Part shown: positions 24,787 to 36,400 of the stretch, in pieces
Position numbering within the stretch: the first letter of the stretch is position 1
How the letters are laid out: every line of letters starts with the position of its first letter
Origin: Chiua virens
Lineage: Eukaryota; Basidiomycota; Agaricomycetes; Boletales; Boletaceae
Assembly (NCBI GenBank): GCA_019787685.1
Contig: JAHNUO010000030.1
Span: 124,001-188,000, forward strand
Reading direction: 5' to 3'
DNA length: 64,000 bases
Notes under the pieces: model-generated
The model's database searches: none
What the model saw: only the letters and a program-made list of their open reading frames with translations
What the model was told of the DNA's origin: nothing
Made by a program: the position numbers and the translations under genes

Positions 24787-26985
24787 ATAACGGCGAGTTT
24801 CGTCACAATTGGACACAGGATGGTCAAGAGCGACGTGCGTAATCGGGATGACAAAACGAGGCTACTGACACTATTAAACAAACATGCATGTACAATGGAG
24901 GATGCTTACCGGGTTGACCAGAGGAACGACCTCTAACATCTTTGTGTCAAGGTCAACAGCACCAACTACTCCCTTCACACCAATTGACTTGCCACGCACA
25001 ACTACAACGGCGTCTCCTACCCTCACATTGTAGCCGTGATCAGGTGAAAATTTGAGAGCATTTCCAGGCGGGGTGCATGACAGGATGCAACCAGATCATC
25101 CCTGCATGGACATCATCCACCTTCCCTACCTCATTGCGATAAGGTCCCGAGTGAACACACACAATGTCTCCAATCTGAATGTCACGGATGCTGACTGGAC
25201 TATCACTATCGAGTCTGGCAAGAGTTATGTCTGGGACATAAGACTCCAGAAGGTATGGTGGAACACAGATCTTATGAGACCGCATTAGTATAATTTTGGA
25301 TGAGAATTTGATGAACTCACCGTCGTTCGGGTATCATCGAGGAACGTGACTTCCTGGGTTTCAATGTTGACATCAATGACCTGTCCGAATTTCCCTATAT
25401 TTTGGTGGTGGACACTGCTCAGATTGCTGTTGGGGTTGAGTATAATCCATACAGTGTTCCCCACCTTGTACACTCTTTGTATACTCGAATTTGATACCGT
25501 CAACTGTTGTTCCCCATCCACCGTTCCGATCGTGACTGTCCAGTTTTCAAGGTCAATCGAGAGGAGTCGAGCACCGATGTCAATGTGATTGGAGTCATTT
25601 ACCACGACAAGATTGCCTGGGATCCAAAATTGTTGGTTGTACGCATTTTGTGTGTCCTTCATGAAGGTCAGGTTCACCCTTGATTTGACGTGGAGCGATA
25701 TTCGATGGGGAGAAGGGATGGAACATAGGTGCACTTGCCACTCTGGCAGTTGGATCAGCAGGAGTCCCAAGACATACTTGTGCCTGCGGTAATTGTACAC
25801 AACCTCACCGTGTACCAGATAAGCCTGGGAACAGTCATAGACCTGCAGGGAGAAAAGCTGGTGAGCGTGTAGAGGGTGACCAATGTGAATGTTGTCGTGT
25901 CGTGAGGGCAGCTTCAGTTCTCTGGATGCAATGAGTAGAAAGACCGTTTTTGACTCTGAGTTGAGAGACGAGATGTACACAAGATCACCGTTATACTGTC
26001 CATGCTTAGCTATGATTCCCCACGCAGGGAGTTCACTGTTCTGAGCACCAAAGAGATCGGATGTGGAAACAAGCCCCTCAGCCAGCATGCGCAACCAGTG
26101 CTGAATGCAACCTATATGAGAGGGTAGGACAGCGCTAAGAAAGCTCTTTGGGCTCTCAGCCCAAACATGAACGCGACCGGGGAGTCCATTCACCAGAGAC
26201 ACACTCATGGGCCATATCCAAAGCAGCTGCAATGTAGCTCGCAGTGGAGCCTGCATGACAATGATTATGCTGCAGTCAAAGAAAATCATATGAAACTCAC
26301 TAGGAACAATCTGTGCTAACCACAATCTTTGTGAATTTCCACTGTTGGGCGAGAGATCTGGTGGTGGAGGCGGCAGTGGCAATGGGGACAGAGGATGGAA
26401 TATGGACTGCGAATGTGCAGCTGGGCAGTTGTTACTGTCACACAATCTACAAATATGCTTCTCAAATGGAACCGCATTGAATATCGCGTCACACTTATTG
26501 AGATTGTTTTTGAACGCAAGGTTTGAGACAAGATCCTCCCAGTACCTGATCTTTATGTGCTTCCCAATGTGGAAGTTGAATATTTTGGTTAGTCTGTCAA
26601 AGGCTACAGACCCATTTAGCCAGTTGTTGATCATAGTCCAAAGGCCTCTGTCATCCAAAATCTCGAAAGCGTCCTCGATCTCATCCACACTATCATCCGA
26701 GTTGCTCCCTTATTGCTGTGATAGAGCATGTACAACGTCTCTGTATTTCATCTGAGATACAGATGGCGAGGGCAGCAGAAAATGCAAACCATGAGGGTAC
26801 CTACACTTTGGTTACCGATCAGTGGCATTAGGGACAATAAAACCATCTAAAATCATGAGATATGAGAACCTAGATGACATGGGGGATATACCTTCTTCTT
26901 CCTCTTCTTCTTCCTCACCGTCATCTTTGTTCTCACTGACCCAAGCCTCCAAATCGAGATAACATTGAGCTATCCCTCTGTGTGT
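24787..26985 (-). pseudogene. KOW-domain protein (Spt5-like basidiomycete family), decayed
   Basis: The minus-strand exons read in order: an acidic exon LDLEAWVSENKDD plus a Glu run (about 26985-26893); MKYRDVVH... from 26751; a long open frame to 25321 with GLPGRVHVWAE and three or more KOW-like repeats (AKHGQYNGDLVYI, WIPGNLVVV, YKVGNTVWI...GKFGQVIDV); then 25272-25040 with IQIGDIVCVHSGPYRNEVGKV; then NVRVGDAVVVVRGKSIGVKGVV (about 25040-24907) and a last exon to 24787. The layout (acidic head, then tandem KOW repeats) is that of Spt5-like proteins expanded in basidiomycetes; Spt5 itself is a transcription elongation factor. Damage: TAA at 26712-26710 and a frame change near 25085. The C-terminus stops short of Tc1 copy 1. 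Confidence 0.65.
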
Positions 26986-27031
26986 CTAGAGGCAATCAGA
27001 TAAATTAGCTATGAGAAAACTTAAGACATAC

Positions 27032-27406
27032 CTTATGCCATTTTCGTGGAGAAGACACCAGGGTAGGCTCTGGGTGTCAACGCTTTGGGCCATCTGAAGG
27101 ACCTCGAAGACAATTATCATCAGCAAACAATTGAAAGAGGTTGACTCACCTTGGTTTGCTGGATCATTCGCCAACATTGTCGCGAATCCCTGGGCCTTCA
27201 TCACGTTCTCTACCGCACTCATGGCTGCTACCTGATCTTCCTTCTCCAGAAGATAATTGAGCAAGGGTCACCAGTGTTTGACAGCACGGGGACTGATGTT
27301 TTCAAGAATGTCATGGAGCTGGATGAATGTGAGCCTGTTAGCAGTGTAGTCCCTAATAGCTTGCCATGCATTTTCATGATTGACGAATGGGAGCGAGCCA
27401 CTGCCT
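27032..27406 (-). pseudogene. unrecognised gene fragment, two exons, one stop
   Basis: Minus exon 27406-27150 reads ...PFVNHENAWQAIRDYTANRL..., then W and TGA (27270-27268), then PLLNYLLEKEDQVAAMSAVENVMKAQGF. The frame continuing through the stop suggests CGA to TGA. A GTGAGT donor follows, and a short exon 27093-27032 (MAQSVDTQSLPWCLLHENGIR) is plausible although its phase is uncertain. I do not know the family. It lies just upstream of the KOW gene, same strand. Confidence 0.4.
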
Positions 27407-27998
27407 AAAAACATATCCGTGAGTCCAAATTGTTGAGCACACACACATCACTCACTGGTAGCAGGGCTTGTGGGCAACATTGGTTCTACATGATTCAACC
27501 GTTAGCTACTAAATAATTAGGGGCAGAGTGTATTTACATTACTTTCTTATGGTAGTGCCACAATATGTAGATTGAGGAAGAGGAAAGAGAGACACGAGTG
27601 GGCTTGACATGCATTTTGTAGTGATAGCTGATTTAGGAAAGTGGACCCCTTTCCAAATTTAGCAGTGAAAGTCATGTGAGGCTATTGGTTAACGGAACGT
27701 CTCAAAATTGGGTAGGGGCTTGAGACGGGGTATGAGTGAGATCTCACAGTACACAGTGGAGACACCTACCATTGTGTGCATGCAATTGCATGCAATCGAA
27801 TGCAACACTACTTCGGTCTGACCTTGATGTGCACAATGTGGACTGGACTGGTTAGTGTTCTGCTAGGCAAGTACCCTGAGACTAACCCTTAATTTTTGCG
27901 AAACCATAAGTATTGTATTAATTATCTACAGTGATAAATGCATAGTCCTGGTCACTAAGGGGATTAAGGGGAGGATCACTGGGGGGGGTGTCACTTGG
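27407..27998. other. no gene seen
   Basis: Spacer without a credible frame. It holds a small TGCATGCAATTGCATGCAAT inverted repeat near 27776 and a run of G at 27981-27988 just before the LTR. Confidence 0.35.
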
Positions 27999-28648
27999 TG
28001 TTATGATAGTTCCGGGTAGGACCTAACGTAGCCACAACAGCGCCAAGTACCAAGTGGCTGTGATAACTCAAACAACCACCACTTGATACGTGGTGCGCTG
28101 AAGAGTTGAATGAGGGTTTTCTGGTCAGCGGATTGCTACCAGAGAGATGAGTGAAAACTCAGGTGTTGCTGAGAGTTGTCCGGTTGGGAATCTATACCCA
28201 AGGGATGGTCGAGGGTCGAGGGTGTTTTGACTACGTTGAGTCTGAGTGGAGCAGTGATACTCAGCTAGATTGCGGAGATCAAGACTGGTGTACATGAGTA
28301 TCATCGCGCACGGACCAAGTAACTAAAAGGGGAAGGCCAAAAGAGCGGAAGGGCAAAAGGCCAAAAGGGAAGTGTGCGATAACCAAAAGGAGAATCGTAC
28401 GATGTGAAGGCAACGGATGATGATGAAGATGAAATGACAAATGTGAAGCCATCGGGTGATGACGAGAATGAAATGAGTAAGTGTGATGCCATTGGATGAT
28501 GACGAGAAAGAAATGAGTAAGCACTCGGGTAACGCCGGTGCGGGGTTAAGAACGTAAGAAGTGAACGAGTACGGATGAATGTACAAAGATACCTAGGTAT
28601 CGAGTGGACTGAAGTAGTACAAGTGAAAGAAAGAAAGAAATTGTAACA
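27999..28648. mobile_element. solo LTR, copy 1 (650 bp, TSD CTTGG)
   Basis: Starts TGTTATGATAG and ends TTGTAACA, with the 5-bp duplication CTTGG at 27994-27998 and 28649-28653. It shares long similarity with 61601-62358, including GATAACTCAAACAACCACCA, GGTCAGCGGATTGCTACCAG and TTGGGAATCTATACCC. No internal coding region, so it is a solo LTR left by LTR-LTR recombination. Confidence 0.9.
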
Positions 28649-28719
28649 CTTGGATGGATTGTAGACATAGTCACGGTCAAGTCCCCTATCCTAAGGAGGG
28701 TGGCATATGGGATAGATGG

Positions 28720-29950
28720 GGTAAGTCACATAATAACATTGATAGAAATGCAAATGATGGCAAAGAGTAACATCTGCTTTGTAGAAGATGGATGATGGAA
28801 GTGCTGAGTTGCCAGGGAAGAAGATCCCTGTAAAGAATGTTGACTCCATTCAATAGCTTGGTGGAAAGTGAGGAACTGGATACAAACTTGCTGTTTTAGG
28901 GCCCATATGTTCACACTGCTGTGACCATCTAATGCACTCCCCGTTGCAACAATGCATCCGCTCGTCCCTTTGAATGCCTGACAAAGGTGATGAGAGGTAA
29001 TATTGGCCATAGAAAGAAACTCACTGCAATGGCAACTATGTGATCTCCCACTAGAGACCAAGTGGTTAGAACACCCCCGAGTAAGATGAGAGTACATATG
29101 GCGCCCATGATCTAACTTCTCATGAAAAGCACCTGTCTAATAATCAAATACTCGCGTGAAACCATTGTCCCCACTGACTATCAGGCATCCTGCTTCGCGT
29201 GCAACTGAAATTTGGATGGGAATGTTGATAAGAATGGCATGATGATAAGTCTTGTCGAGATACATGGTAGGCAAAGTATATCAGTCAACACCATTGTGGA
29301 GGTTGGTAATGAATAGTTGCTGGCCATCTAGACAGGTACTACCGCTGCAGTGGGTTCAGTGCCAATCATCTGGGATCTGGGATGTGAACAACACTTACAT
29401 GTGTCCGTTAACTTTCTTCTTCCACTTAAGGTCCCACAGATTGCAGGAGAAACAGTATCTGCCCCCAATAAGTATGGTCAACAAAGTCACATGCAAATGA
29501 GACACACACACGAGACCACATTCGAGAAAGCTGACGAGGAGATTTGAACCATCGTCATAGAAATGAACAGAACGAGCTATATAAGGTTGTTTCTCAGGGT
29601 TGGGGGTCAATGACACAAATGATTCTAAATAGTAAATACAGAAGACAACAAAGTGAGATATAACATGTACTGGCTTCAGGACCAAGTTTCCACAGTTGGA
29701 CTTGACCGCTACCTGCGCTTGCCAAACGACTATGGATGGGATCCCATGCAAATGACTTGATGGCACCGCCATGAGCAAGAGTAATTGACCTGAATGTGAA
29801 CAGAGGCTCGTCCTTGTGTCATTCGTACAGATGGATGCTGCCATCCGATGCACCAAAGATGAATGTGACTTCCGGTTCAGACAGCTTGATCCATGTGAGG
29901 CAAGATATGAACCCTGCAGAGGGGACGCAGACCTCCTGGATGATCCATGC
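28720..29950 (-). pseudogene. WD40-like repeat protein, degraded
   Basis: Minus-strand exons: GFISCLTWIKLSEPEVTFIFG...LYE, stop, HKDEPLFTF...HGGAIKSFAWDP...GQVQLWKLGPEA (about 29912-29673); SLTPNPEKQPYIARSVHFYDDGSNLLVSFLECG (about 29627-29520); a short NLWDLKWKKKV exon; then DGQQLFITNLHNGVD...SGDNGFTRVFDY...TGAFHEKLDHGRH (about 29340-29100). The blade-like pattern and the ARSVHFYDDGS and GDNGFTRVF blocks match WD40-type proteins expanded in basidiomycetes. Stops at 29821-29819 (TGA), 29283-29281 (TGA) and 29139-29137 (TAG) all fit C-to-T changes. Probably once a scaffold protein; inactive here. Confidence 0.65.
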
Positions 29951-30050
29951 TGTGCAGGTATATGGAATGGAATGAGGGTATCAAGGTGACAAGGAAAAAC
30001 AATAATGGTAATAAGTGTTGGGGGGTGAAAGGGGTGTATCGATTACATCA

Positions 30051-30108
30051 ATTACACACAAAATGTAGTGGATTGGGCTATTACACACAAAATGTAGTGG
30101 ATTGGGCT
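30051..30108. repeat. perfect 29-bp tandem duplication
   Basis: The unit at 30051-30079 (ATTACACACAAAATG...GGGCT) is repeated exactly at 30080-30108. The surrounding 29951-30500 has no supported gene apart from a possible upstream extension of the next one. Confidence 0.9.
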
Positions 30109-30503
30109 ATTAGATTAGTACTGGTGATGGAGGAAGGAGAAGAAGATAACATGGAATTCTCCAATCCTAAATAGTGATGGACAATTTAAACTCAGCAACT
30201 CTATCTGGATATGCCCCTTTCTGAGATGCAAAACAAGGGCGTAGCTACACAAGCAAAAAAACAAGGACAGCCACACCTAAAAAACGGCCCACCAATAGGT
30301 TTGAAAGTAGAATAATGCTTGCTAGGACGACAGTCAAACTGTATATATAATGGTTGAGAGATTATTGAGAAATACACCATTCACTATGCCCAAGGTTCTG
30401 ACGTACCATTGGTCCTACCATTGGCATTTTTCTCCTCTCATATGCCAGTCTGTCTTCTCCCCTGAGTGGGGGGTGACTTCTCCGCCCCTCACACAACACA
30501 GAA

Positions 30504-30973
30504 TGTTTCCTCGAAATGACCACCCCGAAGAGTCACAAAGAAATCCTTTGCTGACAGAAATCATGCAGGCCAAGACAAAGATCCTTAAACCACGCAGGGA
30601 GGTTTCTAGGATCAACCAGGGTGGTTATAATCTGCAAGAGAAATTGGGATGGCCAATGACTGATTACGAGGAAGTGCGTGTAAGTAACTCACCCTTCAAT
30701 CTAATTGTTCACCATATGATGAGTGGGCAGACATTTGTGATCCAGCTGGCCCAAGAGCACCTTTCCATCACAAAACCATGGAGCAAGCAAAAACAAGAGA
30801 GCCTCAGGGTTGTTTTTGTCAAAGTGAGTTAATCCATGTCTCTGGAGAAATCAGCCCCCTACAGAACATAGGCAAAAGAGCAGTACCCACTTTTGAATGA
30901 GTACAATGGTGATTGGGTCATTTCTGATTTTCTGACATTGTTCCTAAAAAACACCATCAGGTGGGGAACCTAG
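30504..30973 (+). CDS. small conserved-looking protein, three exons, intact
   Basis: Exons 30504-30679, 30731-30823 and 30872-30973 join in frame through introns of 51 nt (GTAAGT...CAG) and 48 nt (GTGAGT...TAG). The product begins MFPRNDHPEESQRNPLL, contains INQGGYNLQEKLGWP and ends NGDWVISDFLTLFLKNT. The GGYNLQ...DW...FL..LKNT pattern resembles a family of short basidiomycete hypothetical proteins that I cannot name. An ATG at 30350 would add 51 codons in the same frame. No stop codon interrupts it. Confidence 0.45.
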
Positions 30974-31071
30974 CACTCTTCAGCACAAGCACAAACTATA
31001 TTTTGTAACCTCACAATGTAGAGATGGGTAGTCACAAGTGAGGAATACATGTACATATACAATATTTACGT

Positions 31072-31420
31072 TCAGTCATGCCATTCTCCTGGCAATCTGC
31101 CCTTTGACTCTAAACGGTTGATGAGCACAACTGGGGGAAAGGAAGAGAGTATAGATAATGGACCTAGAGCAAGCTGGTGTAGGACAACTGAAATAAGGTA
31201 CTGACCACCGATACTAAGTGCTTCAGCAATGTTGGGCATTGCAACATGCATTGTGGTCTGTGAGATGGATGGATCACCAGGATCATCCATGGTAATGTCT
31301 GCCAATGAAGTTGCTGCCATGCTGAGGGTTTCAGCATATCTCAGCTGCTCATCAAGCTTGTACAGAGCATCCTCAAGCACCTCTAACTCCTAATTAAATG
31401 CCCGTTTAGTGTGCTTGATT
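31072..31420 (-). pseudogene. unrecognised gene fragment (two exons)
   Basis: The minus frame reads ELEVLEDALYKLDEQLRYAETLSMA...DITMDDPGDPS...HVAMPNIAEALSIG, then a GTCAGT...CCCCAG intron (about 31200-31131) and VVLINRLESKGRLPGEWHD to the stop at 31072. A TAG just upstream of ELEVLED (31392-31390) may be a C-to-T change. Helical and probably soluble; function unknown. Confidence 0.35.
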
Positions 31421-31527
31421 TTTTGGAGAATGCTGTAAAGGTTAAAATCTTGCCCCTGCTGTCAACATTGGGATTGTACAATCGATAGTCAGTGAAAGAC
31501 CAAACACTTATGGTGGGCATGGGTCTG

Positions 31528-31960
31528 ATCAAAAAGTGAGCGGAGAACGGGGTGTGGGACAGTCATGACCACACTTATCCCACACTTTTTTCGCTTGTTG
31601 CAGCTGTGTCGGCTGTGAGGCCTACCCGACGCTTTTTTCGTCTGTCTCACTTCTGTCGCTTAGCAATACACTCCTTCCTTTTTTGCTCAGCAAAACCATG
31701 TGGCTCGGCTGGTGCCTCTGATCGATGTCCATATTTGGTGCATCAAAAAGTGAGCGGAGAACGGGGTGTGGGACAGTCGTGACCACACTTATCCGACGCT
31801 TTTTTTGCTTGTTGTGGCTGTGTCGGCTGCGAGGCCTACCCGATGCTTTTTCGTCTATCTCGACAGCCGTTGCTTCTTTCGCTTACCAATGCAGTCCTGC
31901 CATTTTTGTCCGATGAAACCATGTGGCTTTTCGAACTCAGCTTTCGCGCAATATGCTGTC
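31528..31960. repeat. 214-bp tandem duplication of Helitron 5' end
   Basis: ATCAAAAAGTGAGCGGAGAA begins at 31528 and again at 31742; the units diverge by scattered substitutions. Confidence 0.85.
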
Positions 31961-32349
31961 CGTTCAGTAGGCAGCCTTCAAACTCAGCTTTCGCACAACA
32001 CGTCAGTTGGCCATCCCACATCATCACCAGCCTCAACACTTCAATACCTCTTCTCGACACTTCAGTACCTCCCCTTCAGCACAACTGGGCAGTAAATACA
32101 TCATACATCATTCTTGAGGTCCTCTGGTGTGATTCTCTGGTGTGATTCCACTTTATCTTTGCTCATGTCCTCTGATCTGATCTGATAACAACTGATCTTT
32201 GCAGATCTCTTGAGGATCTCATCTGATCCATCCCTTTCTTCTGGTGAGTTGCCTTTTGTCACATCATGTTCTCAAAGATAACTGGTCTTTTCACATTTCT
32301 GGTCTATTTCCACCATAAAATCAAACACTTGGAACTTTGCTGATTCCTG

Positions 32350-32830
32350 TATGTTTCATCACTCTTTCTTTATTCATTGGCTGATAACAATGTATATTTG
32401 GCACTTTCTGTGTGCATTTCAAGGATTCATCCCAATCCTTGCCTCTAACTGGCGAGTTTCATCAATTCTTCACATATTATTGGTATTGATCTTGAAAAGG
32501 TCCTCTATTTTGGTATGTGTCATCACTCTTTCTCTGTTCATTGGCTCACAGTAACAGATATTTTCTGTGTAACCCAATCTTTGTCTCTACTTGGTGAGTT
32601 TGACCAATTCTTCACATATATTGGTACTGATCTTGAAAAGGTTTTCTATTCTGGTATGTTATATCACTCTTTTTTGTTCATTGACTGACAACAATAGATA
32701 TTTTATGCATTCTTTGTGTATTTCAAGGATTCAACTCAATCTTTGTCTCCACTTGGTAAGTTTAACAAATATTTAATGTATATTTATATTGGTTTGACAT
32801 ATTCTGGGTGTATTTCCAGGATTCAATCCA
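32350..32830. repeat. three ~143-160-bp tandem repeats in Helitron 5' leader
   Basis: Blocks ATCACTCTTTCT...TTCATTGGCT begin near 32358, 32520 and 32662. Blocks GAGTTT..CAATTCTTCACATA...CTTGAAAAGG begin near 32454 and 32597, with a diverged third near 32757. Each unit carries a GTGAGT/GTATGT-like and a pyrimidine-rich AG-like site. The rest of 31961-33419 has no supported gene. Confidence 0.7.
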
Positions 32831-33419
32831 ATAATAATATCTTAGAGGGTCCTTGGGTGAGTTTATTTATCTTTTTCTTGGTGCTTAATATAGACATATC
32901 AACAGCTGGTAGTTTCATATAAGCCATTTCTCAGATACGTCGCTACAAGAGCAAATCTGGGAGAACAGAGGCTCTAACTGTCCAAACGGTTATCCAATCA
33001 AGAGACGTACTTTGGGAAGTGAGAGAGAAGTATTCTGGTAGATTTGTATTCTGATTTCTTGCTGTCAACTCTTAATCCAGAGTGAAAACCACACCACAGG
33101 AAAGTGTTTGTCAAGTCCCTACTACCTGGCTTCACAGATTCAACTCTGTGTGTTTGCTGGTTGCTGAGGCCTTTTTGGCTGGGACCTCTGATATCACTAC
33201 AGAGCTGAGATTGTTTGGCAGGGCTGTCACAGCCAAGAAGTTTGACTTTGTCAAATTTTCTTGCAGTTGCCATTCTTTTCCTCTCAGGCTTTTTTGCCTT
33301 TGTGCTCTGTCACTCCTTGTGCCTAGGTTACCTTTAGTAACATCTGGTACAGAGCACAGTAAGTTATTCAGGTGCATCCCAGTTTATTTTCTCTTTTTCA
33401 AGGTTTGATTTCTGGATCA

Positions 33420-36400
33420 ATGTAAGTGTACTCTATGATATTTTTCTTTGAATAATATGATTGATGCTTTATATTCAGGGCATCTCCTCCAACCTCACCT
33501 CAACGTGCATGGAATGCTGGTCGTCAGGCTGAACGTGACCAAAGGATACTTGGCTCTCCTCCATCCCGTCGCCGTCCTGCTTATCCTCCTCAAATGCCTC
33601 AGAATATTGTTGATGCTTTGAGAGTATGTCATTGTCATATAACTATGACCACATATATAATGCTAATTGAATACTTTAGTATCATCCTCCTGTGCCTGTG
33701 GATCAATATCCAGGCATACCACGTCATCAGATTGAGAGAATGCATCGTCTATGCTCTCCCCCTCTACCACCTCCTATGTTTCCTGCTCATTTCTATCCAC
33801 CACAGCCTATACCTCAGTTTAATATGGCTGAACCCCCACCACCACCTCCTATGTTTCCTGCTCATTTCCATCTACCACCACCTATACCTCAGTTTGGTAT
33901 GCCTGAGCCAATATTTTCACCTGCTCCTCTGCCTCAGCCTCAAACATTTGCTCAGCCATTTCAACAACCTATGAATGTTCTTCAAAGAAATGTTTTGGAA
34001 AACAGAGTGGATTACAATGCCAGGCTGTTGGAAGGATTCAATTCAACTCATCAAAATTGTCGTAACAAAAGATTTAATCGTCATTCTTCTGTTGTTCCAT
34101 CTGCCAGTGTTCCATCTGGTCCTGTCTCCAGTCACTCTTCTGTCATCAGCTTTCAATCTGATGTAGTTCAAGAAAGACAACAACAGTTTCAAATGCAGTT
34201 GTTTGAACAAGAGGAGCATAGAAGACAATTGGCATTACAACAGCAGGCTCTACACCAGCAAATAGGATACCAAAGACAATTGGAGCTACAACCAGAGATC
34301 CAGCATCAACAGGAGTCAGAGCAGCAAAGACTATGGCAACTACAATGTCAACAGGAGTTAGAGCAGCAGAGACAGTTGCAATTACAACAGCAATAGGAGA
34401 TAGAGCAGCAGAGACAATATCAGCAGGAAATGGAACAGCAGAGACAGTTGCAATTACAAAGGCAACAGGAGTTAGAGCAGCAAAGACAATTGCAAGAGAG
34501 ACTACTGGTACTTCACCAACAGGAATTGGAACAACAAAGACAATTGGATCAGGAGCGACATCAGGCACTACTTCAACAGGAGGAAGAATATCAGTCTCAA
34601 GAAAACAATGCACTCAGTCAAATACGTCAATTGTCTCAAGCTTTGCTCTCAGAAGCTCTTAGTGAGCATAGTCAACGTTCAGCAGAGCATTATGAGCAGG
34701 ATCAACAAAGACAGCAGCAGCAAAATAACCATGCTGGTTCTTCTTCACTACCATCACCTAGACCATCTGTATCCAGATCTCTAAGCTCACCACCATCACC
34801 ATCTGATCCTGATCCTGATCCATCTGATTCTGGTTCTAATTCCTCTGAAGATGTTCCTCAACCACCTAATCCTGATCCTGATAACTCTAGCTCCAGTAGT
34901 TCTGATGATTCCATTGATCCTCAACCACCTGCTTATGTTCCTCCTGGTGCAAGACCATATGCTGAGCCTGTTCAAATCCACTCTTTGGGCCCTATGAATG
35001 TTCAATGTCCAAACTGTCATGCTCTTCACTTTATCTCTGAGAAGCTGGTAAACTCTGGTGTTCATAATCCTCGCTTTGGTAGCTGCTGTCTTCAAGGCCA
35101 GGTCTCTTTGCCTCCTATCCAGCAATGGCCACGTGTGCTTCAGGACCTCTTTGATGACCCACAAGATCATAGAGAGTTCAAAAAGAAAATTCAACAATAT
35201 AACAATACTTTGGCTTTCACTTCTGTGGGTGTGAATATGGACAATCAAGCTATTCAAGGATCTGGGCCCTCATCATTCCGTATTCATGGCACACTTCATC
35301 ATCTTATGGGAGCTCTTGTACTACCAGATGATCTTCAGCCCTCTTTTGCTCAGCTCTACATCTATGATCTAGAGGAAGCAACCAATAGACGTGTTCAACG
35401 CAATCCTCAGCTGGATGCTGGCATTTTGCTTGAGTTGCATACAACTCTTAGAGATCTTCATCCTTATGCCCCTCTCTATAAACAAGCCTATGAAATCATG
35501 AGGGTTAGTTTATGTATTTTTTTATTTCATCACACAAGCTAATAATATTAATCATATAGGCCAAACCTCCAGAGGAGCATACTGATGTGTGCATGAGACT
35601 CTATTTACAACAAGGGGATGATGCCAGAAGATACAATCTACCTACTGTGGATGAGATAGCTGCAATTGTTCCTGGTGATGGTGAAGAAAATACAAGAGTG
35701 GATCGTGATATTATCCTTCGTCTTCAAGGTGGTGGTCTACATCGTATCAGCAATCTCCATCCATCCTATCTTCCTCTTCACTATGTTCTCTTCTTTCTAC
35801 ATGGTGAGGAAGGCTGGCACCTGGATATTCCACTCCAAGATGTTCATCATGGTCGTGCTCATCGCTCCAAAAAGGTCACCCAATTGCTTTGGTATGCCTA
35901 TAGACTGCATGTTTGTCCACCACACATAGAACCACCCAATCTTTTCAAAGGAGGAAGGCATTTCCAGCAGTTGATCTGTGATGCTTGGGCTTCTATTGAC
36001 CAGTGTAATCTCACTTGGATTGCCAACAATCAAACCAAGCTTAGAGCTGATCTCTATCAAGGATTACAAGACCGCTTGGCTCATCTGGATGGTGTTCAGA
36101 ATATGGCTCAGGTTGGACGTGTCATTCTTCCCTCTACTTATAAGGGTGGTCCTCGCTATATGCAGCAGCTTCTTCAAGATTCTCTAGCCATTTGTCGTGA
36201 ATATAGAAAGCCAGACCTGTTTCTTACCATGACTGCCAATGGAAGCTGGCCAGAGATCACTCAGAATTTGCTTCCAGGTTTGTTTTCTTACTCATTGTGT
36301 CTAACCACAATCTGATCACCATATATCACAATAGGTCAAAGTGCTGTGGATAGGCCTGATCTGGTCACCAGAGTCTTTCATGCCAAGCAGAAAGCTTTGC

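Noticed and set aside
22950..26751. Proline-rich gene as the C-terminal part of the KOW gene split by Tc1
   Set aside because: Both are on the minus strand and flank Tc1 copy 1, but no exon junction or shared family pattern supports a single gene.
34146..34613. 155-codon minus frame, Val/Ala/Pro-rich
   Set aside because: Antisense shadow of the Gln-rich coiled coil of Helitron 1; the same occurs at 44737-45123 in Helitron 2.
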